Source: Sphingobacterium shayense
GTDB taxonomy: Bacteria > Bacteroidota > Bacteroidia > Sphingobacteriales > Sphingobacteriaceae
Direction of reading: 5' to 3'
Length of the DNA: 46,267 bases
NCBI RefSeq assembly: GCF_013179575.1
Contig: NZ_JABMCQ010000013.1
Coordinates: forward strand, 1 to 46,267
Part shown: one piece after another, positions 17,732 through 25,072 of the stretch
Layout: each line of letters begins with the position of its first letter
Position numbering within the stretch: the first letter of the stretch is position 1
Made by a program: the position numbers and the translations under genes
Notes under the pieces: model-generated
The model's input: the letters and a program-made list of their open reading frames with translations, nothing else
Databases searched by the model: none
What the model was told of the DNA's origin: nothing

Positions 17732-18475
17732 ATGAGAGACAAGATATATTTTGCTTCGGATTTCCATCTGGGTGTACTACCTAAATCAACCTCCAACGAA
17801 CGAGAGCGACTCATTGTATCTTGGTTAGAAGCGATTAAACACGATGCTAAGGAACTCTATCTCGTTGGCGATGTTTTCGATTTTTGGTTTGAATATAGCA
17901 CGGTAGTTCCTAAAGGGTATATTCGTTTTTTAGGCAAACTAGCAGAGCTTAGCGATCTAGGAGTAAAAATAATACTGTTTAAAGGTAACCACGACATGTG
18001 GATGTTTAGCTACTTAAAAAACGAGTTAAACGCGCGGATTATCGACAATGAGTTAATTCTCCATATAAATGGAAAACGATTTTATATCCATCATGGCGAC
18101 GGCCTTGGGCCAGGGGATAGAAAATATAAATTTTTAAAATCGTTCTTTAGAAGCCGCACATGCCAATGGCTATTTGCGCGCCTGCATCCTAATTTGGGAA
18201 TCGGAATTGCTCAAAGATGGTCCAAACATAGTAGAGCCGCAAGTACAGAAGAAGAAAAATTCCTTGGAAATGCCAATGAGTGGCTCATACAATTCGCAGA
18301 ACTGGAACTTCGTAAAAAGCATTACGACTTCTTTATATTTGGACACCGTCATCTGCCTTATGATGTTGTTCTTTCTAATGGAAGTCGTATCATCAACTTA
18401 GGAGAATGGATTCATCATTACACTTATGCTGAATGGGACGGTTCCGAATTGACACTCCGATCATGGACATCGTAA
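17732..18475 (+). CDS. lpxH: UDP-2,3-diacylglucosamine diphosphatase LpxH
   Basis: From ATG 17732 the protein is 247 residues and opens with the metallophosphoesterase motif YFASDFHLG, followed by VGDVFDFW, KGNHDMW, HHGDGLGPGD and FGHRH. These supply the two-metal centre. The HHGDGLGPGDRKYK and late RSRTCQWLFARLHP segments match LpxH, which hydrolyses UDP-2,3-diacylglucosamine to lipid X in lipid A synthesis. The long frame starting at 17537 overlaps the divergent peptidase start and is rejected. The 3' end overlaps the Crp/Fnr gene by 13 bases, so the two are probably translated from one message. Confidence 0.92.
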   Translation: MRDKIYFASDFHLGVLPKSTSNERERLIVSWLEAIKHDAKELYLVGDVFDFWFEYSTVVPKGYIRFLGKLAELSDLGVKIILFKGNHDMWMFSYLKNELNARIIDNELILHINGKRFYIHHGDGLGPGDRKYKFLKSFFRSRTCQWLFARLHPNLGIGIAQRWSKHSRAASTEEEKFLGNANEWLIQFAELELRKKHYDFFIFGHRHLPYDVVLSNGSRIINLGEWIHHYTYAEWDGSELTLRSWTS

Positions 18476-19026
18476 CTGTCATAAACCAAATCGCTTACCT
18501 ATCAGAAAGCGATGACTTGAACTCCCTATCAGAACTTTTCCGGCTTGTCACTGTTGAAAAAAATACAACCCTCATTAGCAGCGGCAAAATTGAACGTCAC
18601 CTCTATTTTGTAAAAAGTGGTTCCTGCAGAATATACTACCATAAGCAAGAGCGCGAAGTCATATTAGATTTTTGCTTTCCAGGGGATGCATTGATCTCTC
18701 TAAATAGTTACATCCACAAACAACCCGGATACGAAACGATCCAAACACTTGAACGTTGCGAGCTGTACCAAATCTCGACCGAATCGCTACATTCTTTGTA
18801 CAGCAATTCTATTGCAGTCGCAAATTGGGGGCGTAAGCTTGCCGAACGAGAGACGATTAAGATAGAATCTCGATTGATGAGCAAACTTTTTAAAACAGCG
18901 AGCGAAAGTTACGACGAATTACTTCAGCGGGCACCGAGGGTTGTACAGAAAATCAAACTAGGATATATCGCATCCTATCTCGGAATTTCACAGGTGACCT
19001 TAAGCCGAATTAGAGCGAAGGCTTAG
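18463..19026 (+). CDS. Crp/Fnr family transcriptional regulator
   Basis: A 187-residue protein from ATG 18463. An N-terminal cyclic-nucleotide-binding-type beta roll (about residues 25-115; HLYFVKSGSCRIYY, FCFPGDALISL) is followed by a dimer helix and a C-terminal helix-turn-helix (KLGYIASYLGISQVTLSRIRAK). It is of the short Bacteroidota Crp type without an evident Cys cluster or conserved cAMP phosphate-binding Arg signature, so the effector is unknown. It overlaps lpxH by 13 bases on the same strand and its last 17 bases overlap the convergent esterase gene. Confidence 0.88.
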   Translation: MDIVTVINQIAYLSESDDLNSLSELFRLVTVEKNTTLISSGKIERHLYFVKSGSCRIYYHKQEREVILDFCFPGDALISLNSYIHKQPGYETIQTLERCELYQISTESLHSLYSNSIAVANWGRKLAERETIKIESRLMSKLFKTASESYDELLQRAPRVVQKIKLGYIASYLGISQVTLSRIRAKA

Positions 19027-19987
19027 CAGCAAGTTGCTTGAGAATAAAGTCAATCGTTTTCCCGACTAGCGAATCAATTCGTTGATGAGAAATATTTCGA
19101 AACCCGTGATCTCCTCCTTCCACGATAATCAATTCGTTTTCGATACCTCTTTCATCAAGAACATTTTTTAACTCTTGGGATTCTTTAAAGGGAACAATTC
19201 TATCCTTAGTCCCATGTAAAATTAACGTAGGAACTTCCAAGGAATCAATATACGATATAGGTGAATATATACTAGCATTTTCTACCACATCATTCTTTTG
19301 AGACTCTAGACTATATCCAGTTATGGCAACAGCTAACCGCTCTCTCAACGGCAGCAACTTACGCATGAATATACGTGCCATAAGAAGTTTAAACCAACCG
19401 GCCTCAGTTTGCAACAAGGCATTTAAATCTGTAGGTCCGAAATTATCAATCACATACGATACAGATGCCGGATAGGTGGAATAAGAAGCATTACTGGGCC
19501 AATCATTTTCCGTAGAGTAAGCGGCCAACAATGCTAGATGAGCACCAGCGGACTCGCCCCATAGCCCGACATTCGTTGTGTCGAAGCTGTAATTGTCGGC
19601 GTGTGCTCTAACCCAGCGTAAAGCGTCCTTACAATCTTCAATAGGTCCTGGAAAATGTAAGCTATCGTGAACCAGTGTATAACTTATCGAAATGACAGCA
19701 ATACCCTTTGCCGTGAGTCTGTCTCTAATACTAGTTTTAAAATACTCGCGATCTAACGACCGATTTCCACCAACCCATGCTCCGCCATGAATCATCAGGA
19801 GAACAGGTATTTTTTCGTTTGGTAACGGGTTAGAAGGCAAAAAGACATCCAGTTTTAACGAATCGCCATTTTCTGTAACTTTGTAAAGTATTTCCTCCTC
19901 TTGGTAGCTTAGAGGCGCATCTCCTTGTGCAAACAAGTTAGTTACCCCCAAAACAAAAAAAAGCAATAGTATAGTATATTTTTTCAT
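19010..19987 (-). CDS. secreted alpha/beta hydrolase (carboxylesterase, BD-FAE/HSL-like)
   Basis: A 325-residue protein with signal peptide (MKKYTILLLFFVLGVTNLFAQG). The oxyanion-hole motif HGGAWVGG, nucleophile elbow GESAGAH, Asp in LHGTKDRIVP and His in GGDHGFRN define a complete triad. Relatives (BD-FAE type, PF20434) act as acetyl- or feruloyl-esterases or general carboxylesterases, so the substrate is open. It converges on the Crp/Fnr gene with a 17-base overlap of coding ends. No adjacent partner suggests the pathway. Confidence 0.87.
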   Translation of the reverse strand: MKKYTILLLFFVLGVTNLFAQGDAPLSYQEEEILYKVTENGDSLKLDVFLPSNPLPNEKIPVLLMIHGGAWVGGNRSLDREYFKTSIRDRLTAKGIAVISISYTLVHDSLHFPGPIEDCKDALRWVRAHADNYSFDTTNVGLWGESAGAHLALLAAYSTENDWPSNASYSTYPASVSYVIDNFGPTDLNALLQTEAGWFKLLMARIFMRKLLPLRERLAVAITGYSLESQKNDVVENASIYSPISYIDSLEVPTLILHGTKDRIVPFKESQELKNVLDERGIENELIIVEGGDHGFRNISHQRIDSLVGKTIDFILKQLAAKPSL

Positions 19988-20137
19988 AGCGGGACTTAAT
20001 ATCTGACAAAGAAACTATTTTATAATTAAATCCTGAAGTAAAAAACAAGTTTAAAACCAAAAACAGTATTGTTTTTCAAGGAATTACATTCAAAATCATA
20101 TTATACACAGGCGAGCACTCCTCCGTCAGAAACGAAG

Positions 20138-20171
20138 AATCCCCTTGATAGTTTAATCTACCAAGGGGATT
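20138..20171 (-). terminator. terminator of the tRNA-Asp cluster
   Basis: AATCCCCTTG (20138-20147) / CAAGGGGATT (20162-20171), a 10-bp perfect stem lying 12 bases beyond the last tRNA in its direction of transcription. The minus-strand tail is only moderately T-rich; the plus-strand side has a stronger T-run, so it may act both ways. Confidence 0.7.
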
Positions 20172-20183
20172 TTCTTTTTTGAG

Positions 20184-20257
20184 CGGTCTGGACGGGACTC
20201 GAACCCGCGACCCCATGCGTGACAGGCATGTATTCTAACCAGCTGAACTACCAGACC
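20184..20257 (-). tRNA. tRNA-Asp (anticodon GTC), copy 3
   Basis: The minus strand folds as a full cloverleaf: acceptor GGTCTGG/CCAGACC, anticodon stem CATGC/GCATG around loop CTGTCAC (anticodon GTC), T-loop TTCGAGT, discriminator G. The 3' CCA is not encoded. It is identical in sequence to the two copies upstream. Confidence 0.97.
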
Positions 20258-20308
20258 TCAAACTTTTAAAGTATACTTAAGATTTCGAAAGTTGAACTCT
20301 CTTTTTAG

Positions 20309-20382
20309 CGGTCTGGACGGGACTCGAACCCGCGACCCCATGCGTGACAGGCATGTATTCTAACCAGCTGAACTACCAGACC
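20309..20382 (-). tRNA. tRNA-Asp (anticodon GTC), copy 2
   Basis: Same 74-base sequence and cloverleaf as the neighbouring copies. The spacer on its 3' side repeats part of the neighbouring spacer, pointing to tandem duplication. Confidence 0.97.
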
Positions 20383-20442
20383 TAAATCTCTTATTGTATA
20401 CTTATGTAAAGAACGTTTTCGAAAGTTGAACTCTCTTTTTAG

Positions 20443-20516
20443 CGGTCTGGACGGGACTCGAACCCGCGACCCCATGCGTGACAGGCATGTATTCTAACCA
20501 GCTGAACTACCAGACC
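20443..20516 (-). tRNA. tRNA-Asp (anticodon GTC), copy 1
   Basis: Same 74-base sequence as the other two copies. It is first in the transcript and lies about 25 bases after a good -7 element. Confidence 0.97.
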
Positions 20517-20540
20517 ATTTCCTTCTTTCTAGAAGGTGTG

Positions 20541-20548
20541 CAAATATA
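20541..20548 (-). promoter_or_regulatory. candidate -7 element TATATTTG for the tRNA-Asp cluster
   Basis: The minus strand reads TATATTTG, an exact TAnnTTTG match, with a TTTA at about 20 bases upstream as a weak -33. The start point would be about 20534, some 18 bases before the first tRNA. Confidence 0.55.
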
Positions 20549-20587
20549 GCGTTTATTTCGAATTCCGCTAAACTTTTTTGAAAAAAT

Positions 20588-21661
20588 CTACTCTACAGCA
20601 CCGTCTTTCATCTTTTCTGCATTCTCGGCAAATTGCAAAGCATCGATAATCCCCTGAATATCACCATCCATAATTGCAGGTAGATTATACATTGTTAACC
20701 CTATCCGATGTTCAGTTACTCGACCCTGTGGGTAATTGTATGTGCGAACTTTAGCTGAACGGTCTCCTGTTGACACCATCGTCTTACGTTTCGCTGCTAC
20801 ATCTCCGTGTTTTTTCTGAACTTCCAACTCATATAATTTGTTACGAAGCATTTCCATAGCCAATTCACGATTTGCCAACTGAGATCTTTCAACTTGGCAT
20901 ACGACCACGATACCCGATGGCTTGTGAGTCAATTGAACTTTTGTCTCGACCTTATTTACGTTCTGCCCGCCAGCGCCACCTGAACGCGAGGTTTGTAGTT
21001 CGATATCTCCTGGATTCAATTCTACATCGACTTCTTCCGCTTCAGGCAGAACCGCCACAGAAGCAGCTGAAGTATGTACCCGACCTTGAGTCTCCGTATC
21101 CGGTACGCGTTGCACACGATGCACTCCCGATTCGTACTTTAACTGGCCGTACGCATCTTCGCCAATAACTTTTAGGACTACCTCTTTATACCCACCAGAA
21201 GTACCTTCCGTTACGTCCATTACTTCATTACGCCATCCTTTAGTCTCAAAATAACGCGTATACATCCGGTATAGATCTCCCGCAAACAAGGCAGCTTCGT
21301 CACCACCAGAACCACCTCGAATTTCAATGATCGCATTCTTAGCATCTTCGGGATCTTTTGGAATAAGCATCAAACGAATCTCCTCCTCTTTCTCCGCTTT
21401 TTGCCCGATAAGAAGATCCTGTTCTTCTTTTGCCATTTCACGGAGCTCTTGATCCTTCTCGTTCGCTAAAATATCCTTATTTGTATCAATGTTACTGACA
21501 ATATTTCTATAGATATGATACTGCTCAACGATTTTACCGAGATCTTTATACTCTTTATTGAGTTTGGCAAAACGTTTCATATCGTTGATAGTCTCGGGTT
21601 TGCTTAATTCAGCTTCAACCTCTTCCCATCTTTCTTTTATCGCTTGAAGTTTTTCTAACAT
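20588..21661 (-). CDS. prfA: peptide chain release factor 1
   Basis: A 357-residue class I release factor. The peptidyl-hydrolysis motif GGQ lies in [17 protein letters not shown] (about residues 228-244). The stop-codon recognition motif is of the RF1 type PxT, here PDT in [15 protein letters not shown] (about 183-197), not the SPF of RF2. It therefore reads UAA and UAG. Length and the [16 protein letters not shown] start agree with the family. Upstream sits a good -7 element and a small leader hairpin. Confidence 0.97.
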   Translation of the reverse strand: MLEKLQAIKERWEEVEAELSKPETINDMKRFAKLNKEYKDLGKIVEQYHIYRNIVSNIDTNKDILANEKDQELREMAKEEQDLLIGQKAEKEEEIRLMLIPKDPEDAKNAIIEIRGGSGGDEAALFAGDLYRMYTRYFETKGWRNEVMDVTEGTSGGYKEVVLKVIGEDAYGQLKYESGVHRVQRVPDTETQGRVHTSAASVAVLPEAEEVDVELNPGDIELQTSRSGGAGGQNVNKVETKVQLTHKPSGIVVVCQVERSQLANRELAMEMLRNKLYELEVQKKHGDVAAKRKTMVSTGDRSAKVRTYNYPQGRVTEHRIGLTMYNLPAIMDGDIQGIIDALQFAENAEKMKDGAVE

Positions 21662-21715
21662 AATATTTTATACATCGTCATAACAGCCGTATGCTGTTAA
21701 TCAATTTCGTAGCGA

Positions 21716-21723
21716 CAAAAATA
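21716..21723 (-). promoter_or_regulatory. candidate -7 element TATTTTTG for prfA
   Basis: TATTTTTG on the minus strand matches TAnnTTTG. The leader of about 45 bases contains a 7-bp hairpin, TAACAGC (21681-21687) / GCTGTTA (21693-21699), whose role is unknown. Confidence 0.5.
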
Positions 21724-21738
21724 CAGTTTTTTTTGTTA

Positions 21739-22068
21739 TTAATGAGAGGAAACCACTTTGAGACCGATAATCGAAGCGATGAGCGTAAATATAAAAAAAA
21801 CACGCCAGAAATCTGCCGGCTCCTTAAAAATCAAAATCCCAACAAGCACCGTCCCAACTGCACCGATTCCAGTCCAAACCGCATATGCAGTACCTAATGG
21901 CAATGCCTGTGTAGCCTTCATCAAGCCAAGCATGCTTATAATAAGGCAAATAACAAATCCACCATACCAAAAATACATCTCCGTTCCAGTTGTTTCCTTT
22001 GCTTTTCCCAGACAAGAGGTGAAACCAACTTCAAATAAACCCGCAACAATTAATATTAACCAATTCAT
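21739..22068 (-). CDS. small multidrug resistance (SMR) family exporter
   Basis: A 109-residue protein with four membrane helices and the conserved membrane Glu in GLFEVGFT (about residue 13). The WTGIGAVGTVLVGI segment is characteristic of SMR transporters, and the overall look is closer to the SugE/Gdx branch (guanidinium export) than to EmrE. No guanidine riboswitch was recognisable in the short leader, so substrate assignment stays open. It sits between prfA and a terminator, probably with its own transcript. Confidence 0.88.
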   Translation of the reverse strand: MNWLILIVAGLFEVGFTSCLGKAKETTGTEMYFWYGGFVICLIISMLGLMKATQALPLGTAYAVWTGIGAVGTVLVGILIFKEPADFWRVFFIFTLIASIIGLKVVSSH

Positions 22069-22128
22069 ATTCTATTTATTATATGACAAAGATCGAGAAA
22101 CAAAATCCATATTCTTTTTACAAATGCT

Positions 22129-22155
22129 AAAAAAAAAGACTGCCTGAAGCAGTCT
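22129..22155 (-). terminator. terminator of the glycogen-synthase-like gene
   Basis: AGACTGC (22137-22143) / GCAGTCT (22149-22155), a 7-bp stem with a 5-base loop, followed on the minus strand by a run of about nine T (complement of 22129-22137). Confidence 0.88.
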
Positions 22156-22182
22156 CTATAAATTTCTATTTTAAAAAAGATA

Positions 22183-23010
22183 TTATGCGGTTGCGACTTC
22201 CGCGTCAACCGTGGAAAACTCATCAAATAAATCAGAGAATCCGTCATAATCCGCATCGCCCGACGGCGTAAAGCTACGAATCCCCTTTTCCTCGATAAAT
22301 GACTTCAATGATGGATCAATTCCTTCGTCTGCAAGCACAGCAATATCAGTATATGACAATGCTCCTTTGTATAGATCAGTATATGATCCATCACCGTATG
22401 GAGCGGCTTCCTCAGCAGTCATATCATCTTTAGCTGCCAATGTAGCATATTCAGCGCCAACAGAATCAAAGTCTTCGTTGGCATACAACGAATAAATTAC
22501 TTTCGCGTCTTTGAACGTCGGGTCATCCTTATAGGCTGTCTTCAAGTAGGCCGGGACCATTGCAGAAAACCATCCGTGGCAATGTACCACGTCAGGAGCC
22601 CAACCTAATTTTTTCACAGTCTCTAGTGCTCCCTTACAGAAAAACAGCGATCTTTCGTTGTTGTCTTGAAAAAACACTCCCTTGTCGTCACGAAAAACTT
22701 TTTTCCGCTGAAAATACTCTTCATTATCTAAAAAGTACACCTGCATGCGAGCAGTAGGCAATGATGCCACTTTAATAATTAGCGGATTATCATTGCTATC
22801 CACCACGATGTTCATTCCCGACAACCTTATCACTTCATGAAGACGATTTCTGCGCTCATTAATATTACCAAAACGAGGCATAAGAATACGGATTTCAAAT
22901 CCTTTCTCCTGCATAGCTTGCGGCAACTGGCGTGTAATTTCAGAAATTTTACTTATTTCAAGGAAAGGCGACATCTCATGGGTTACAAACAATATTTTCG
23001 TTTTTGCCAT
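22183..23010 (-). CDS. glycogen/starch synthase-like protein, N-terminal domain only
   Basis: About 275 residues from ATG 23010; the upstream in-frame TTG adds only two codons. The fold is that of the N-terminal Rossmann domain of GT5 glycogen synthase (KILFVTHEMSPF, IRILMPRFG, VYFLDNEEYFQRK, DVVHCHGWFSAMVP, KVIYSLY). Full enzymes are about 480 residues; the C-terminal nucleotide-sugar domain is missing and the ADP-glucose-binding KxGGL motif near the N-terminus is replaced (FLEISKISEI). Such short forms beside panC-panD recur in Bacteroidota. Catalysis is doubtful; a binding or regulatory role is inference. The tail is acidic. Confidence 0.8.
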   Translation of the reverse strand: MAKTKILFVTHEMSPFLEISKISEITRQLPQAMQEKGFEIRILMPRFGNINERRNRLHEVIRLSGMNIVVDSNDNPLIIKVASLPTARMQVYFLDNEEYFQRKKVFRDDKGVFFQDNNERSLFFCKGALETVKKLGWAPDVVHCHGWFSAMVPAYLKTAYKDDPTFKDAKVIYSLYANEDFDSVGAEYATLAAKDDMTAEEAAPYGDGSYTDLYKGALSYTDIAVLADEGIDPSLKSFIEEKGIRSFTPSGDADYDGFSDLFDEFSTVDAEVATA

Positions 23011-23054
23011 CTCCAATTGTTTTTTTTTGTTAATCGAATCGTAAAATCGGTATA

Positions 23055-23085
23055 CAAAGGTATGAAAAATTTATGAATTTTACAA
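23055..23085 (-). promoter_or_regulatory. promoter of the glycogen-synthase-like gene
   Basis: On the minus strand TTG (23085-23083), then 20 bases, then TACCTTTG (23062-23055): the full Bacteroidota TTG-N20-TAnnTTTG arrangement. The start point would be about 23048, leaving a leader of about 38 bases. Confidence 0.65.
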
Positions 23086-23126
23086 TTAGTTCGTTTTCAT
23101 GGCTTTATAATACCAATTTATTTATG

Positions 23127-23134
23127 CAATTTTG
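23127..23134 (+). promoter_or_regulatory. candidate -7 element (CAATTTTG) for panC
   Basis: CAATTTTG differs from TAnnTTTG only at the first base and is 23 bases before the GTG start of panC, back to back with the divergent promoter at 23055-23085. Confidence 0.4.
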
Positions 23135-23156
23135 CGCCTTTATTTAACGTTTTAAG

Positions 23157-24002
23157 GTGAAAACATTTAAAACCAAAAAGGATCTACAATCCTATATAGC
23201 ACAACAACGTACCAAAGGGCTTCAAATAGCGCTTGTACCGACGATGGGAGCGCTTCACGCGGGGCATTTAGCATTGATTGAGAGAGCCAAAGAAATTGCA
23301 GATCTCGTTGTCTGTAGCATTTTTGTTAATCCCACTCAATTTAATGACCCTAAAGATCTAGAAAAGTATCCTCGACCGATTGAGAAAGACTTGCAACTGC
23401 TCAATGATGCACATTGCGATGTTGTATTTATACCCTCGGTCAAAGAAATGTACCCAGAGGACGAACCTGTTTGGCGCATTAATTTGGGTGAACTCGATAA
23501 GATATGGGAAGGAAAGGAACGTCCTGGACATTTTCAAGGTGTTACACAAGTAGTTTATAAACTATTTACTTTAGTTAGTCCTGATATCGCATGTTTCGGA
23601 CAAAAAGACTTTCAGCAAGTCATGGTTATAAAACGCATGGTTGAAATAAAAAAGCTACCCATCGATATTGAAATCTGTCCAACCGTTCGCAGTGAGCAAG
23701 GGCTCGCTTTAAGTTCAAGAAACTCGCGATTAAGCGAGCAAGGAAAGGTCAAGGCTTTGACTATATTCCGCGCGCTCAGTTACATAAAAGCACATTTTTA
23801 CGAGGAAGATCCACTGCTTCTTAAAGAAAAAGCGATCTCCATTTTGGCGGAAGAGCCGGAAATAAAAATAGAATACATCGCGATATGTCAAAGTCATACA
23901 TTAAAAGAAATTGAAGTAATTGATTTTGAAGTTTCCCATGTTGTTTTACTCGTTGTATGGATAGAGGGCGTACGCCTAATTGACAACATGATTTTAAACT
24001 AA
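23157..24002 (+). CDS. panC: pantothenate synthetase
   Basis: A 281-residue protein starting at GTG 23157 (the first plausible codon; no ATG nearby fits). It has PTMGALHAGHLAL (about residues 29-41), which contains the ATP-binding HIGH-like HAGH, then FVNPTQFND, FGQKDFQQ and the SSRNS loop that stands in for KMSKS. It condenses pantoate and beta-alanine with ATP in the cytoplasm, the last step of vitamin B5 synthesis. panD, which makes beta-alanine, follows after 58 bases with its own possible promoter. Confidence 0.96.
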   Translation: MKTFKTKKDLQSYIAQQRTKGLQIALVPTMGALHAGHLALIERAKEIADLVVCSIFVNPTQFNDPKDLEKYPRPIEKDLQLLNDAHCDVVFIPSVKEMYPEDEPVWRINLGELDKIWEGKERPGHFQGVTQVVYKLFTLVSPDIACFGQKDFQQVMVIKRMVEIKKLPIDIEICPTVRSEQGLALSSRNSRLSEQGKVKALTIFRALSYIKAHFYEEDPLLLKEKAISILAEEPEIKIEYIAICQSHTLKEIEVIDFEVSHVVLLVVWIEGVRLIDNMILN

Positions 24003-24048
24003 ATGTCATTTTACGGCATCAATATTCACCTTTTTATTCTAAATGCGG

Positions 24049-24056
24049 TAATTTTG
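24049..24056 (+). promoter_or_regulatory. candidate -7 element TAATTTTG at panD
   Basis: An exact TAnnTTTG match ending only 4 bases before ATG 24061. A start point about 7 bases further on would fall after that ATG and favour the second ATG at 24076. Confidence 0.45.
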
Positions 24057-24060
24057 TAGT

Positions 24061-24411
24061 ATGTTAATTGAAGTAATGAAGTCAAAGATTCACCGTGTTC
24101 GTGTAACGCAGGCTGAATTAAACTATGTGGGAAGCATCACAATTGACGAGGATCTAATGGATGCAGCAAACATTGTCGCTAATGAACGAGTACAAATCGT
24201 AAATAATAATAACGGTGCGCGATTGGAGACTTACGTTATTCCAGGAGAGCGTGGTTCAGGCACAATATGCCTAAATGGTGCAGCAGCAAGATTAGTACAG
24301 GTAGGCGATATTGTCATAATTATATCCTATGCAAGTATGACACAAGATGAAGCACGTGTACATAAACCGGCTCTAATTTTCCCTGATGATAACAATAAAT
24401 TAATCCACTAA
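24061..24411 (+). CDS. panD: aspartate 1-decarboxylase
   Basis: A 116-residue PanD proenzyme. The self-cleavage site Gly24-Ser25 lies in NYVGSITID; Ser25 becomes the pyruvoyl cofactor. Conserved segments [41 protein letters not shown] and [10 protein letters not shown] follow the family. It decarboxylates aspartate to beta-alanine for PanC. ATG 24061 gives the same length as E. coli PanD; ATG 24076 would shorten it by five residues and is possible given the position of the -7 element. The gene ends in a strong terminator. Confidence 0.96.
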   Translation: MLIEVMKSKIHRVRVTQAELNYVGSITIDEDLMDAANIVANERVQIVNNNNGARLETYVIPGERGSGTICLNGAAARLVQVGDIVIIISYASMTQDEARVHKPALIFPDDNNKLIH

Positions 24412-24436
24412 TCTCAAAAACATTCCATATTTTTAC

Positions 24437-24466
24437 GGCGTTACCTCATCGGTAACGCCTTTTTTT
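24437..24466 (+). terminator. terminator of panD
   Basis: GGCGTTACC (24437-24445) / GGTAACGCC (24451-24459), a 9-bp perfect stem with a 5-base loop and seven T (24460-24466). The ATG of the next gene follows the last T directly. Confidence 0.93.
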
Positions 24467-24832
24467 ATGCATAAGATTAGCACTACATATCGTTCCTATG
24501 TCGCGGGGTTATTAAGCCTGTGGATGATGATAATTATTGTCAGCGGTGTTGTATTTATGCACAAGGAAGTTACCTCCTCTGGAGAAATCATCACCCACGT
24601 TCACCCTTACGATTTTACAAAAAAAGGCACTTCCCATCATCATGAATCTGATGGAGAGATCCAATATCTCAACGTAGTATTTGCGGGCAATTTCTTGTTG
24701 TCCGAGATGTTTATTTTTCAGACACCCCTGCGAACATTCATAAGCTACGTCGAATACGCGTCGTTAACACAACGTTCACTTACTCAAGCTCTTCTCCATT
24801 ATCACCTACGGGGGCCTCCGACTTACAGGTAA
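24467..24832 (+). CDS. small His-rich membrane protein of unknown function
   Basis: A 121-residue protein with one strong N-terminal membrane segment (LLSLWMMIIIVSGVVFMH, about residues 15-32). A histidine-containing extracytoplasmic stretch follows (HVHPYDF, then SHHHESDG, about residues 45-65), then a hydrophobic segment near 70-85. I do not recognise a named family. The His cluster suggests metal binding. It precedes a TonB-dependent receptor and a secreted thioredoxin-like gene, so a role in the same uptake function is an inference. The start is unusual in directly touching the panD terminator, so it must rely on read-through or an undetected promoter. Confidence 0.65.
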   Translation: MHKISTTYRSYVAGLLSLWMMIIIVSGVVFMHKEVTSSGEIITHVHPYDFTKKGTSHHHESDGEIQYLNVVFAGNFLLSEMFIFQTPLRTFISYVEYASLTQRSLTQALLHYHLRGPPTYR

Positions 24833-24911
24833 CACTTCTAAATTACTTTTTCTTATTTCTATCTACTAAAGCAGTAGTGCCTCGTGCTTTTTTATCGTAA
24901 ATAGCCCTTCC

Positions 24912-24960
24912 CTGATTTTAGTTCTGTTTTATACAATGTATAAAACAGAACTAAAATCAG
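24912..24960. repeat. 23-bp perfect inverted repeat (hairpin) upstream of the TonB receptor
   Basis: Left arm 24912-24934 and right arm 24938-24960 are exact reverse complements over 23 bp with only a 3-base AAT loop. The arms begin CTGATTTTAG and end CTAAAATCAG. No T-run follows on either strand, so it is not a standard terminator. It lies 80 bases after the His-rich gene and about 110 bases before the receptor ATG. Confidence 0.9.
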
Positions 24961-25072
24961 CAGAACGCTCCGATATTTAAATATATGGCAGCTAGCCCAT
25001 AATGTTAGAAGAAAAATCCGTTATTACTAATTCATGTATTCGTTAAGATCAACGAACAATATAATATTTTAT

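Noticed and set aside
22069..22128. Guanidine riboswitch ahead of the SMR exporter
   Set aside because: The gap is short and A/T-rich, and no riboswitch-like paired core could be seen; only the terminator of the upstream gene is present.
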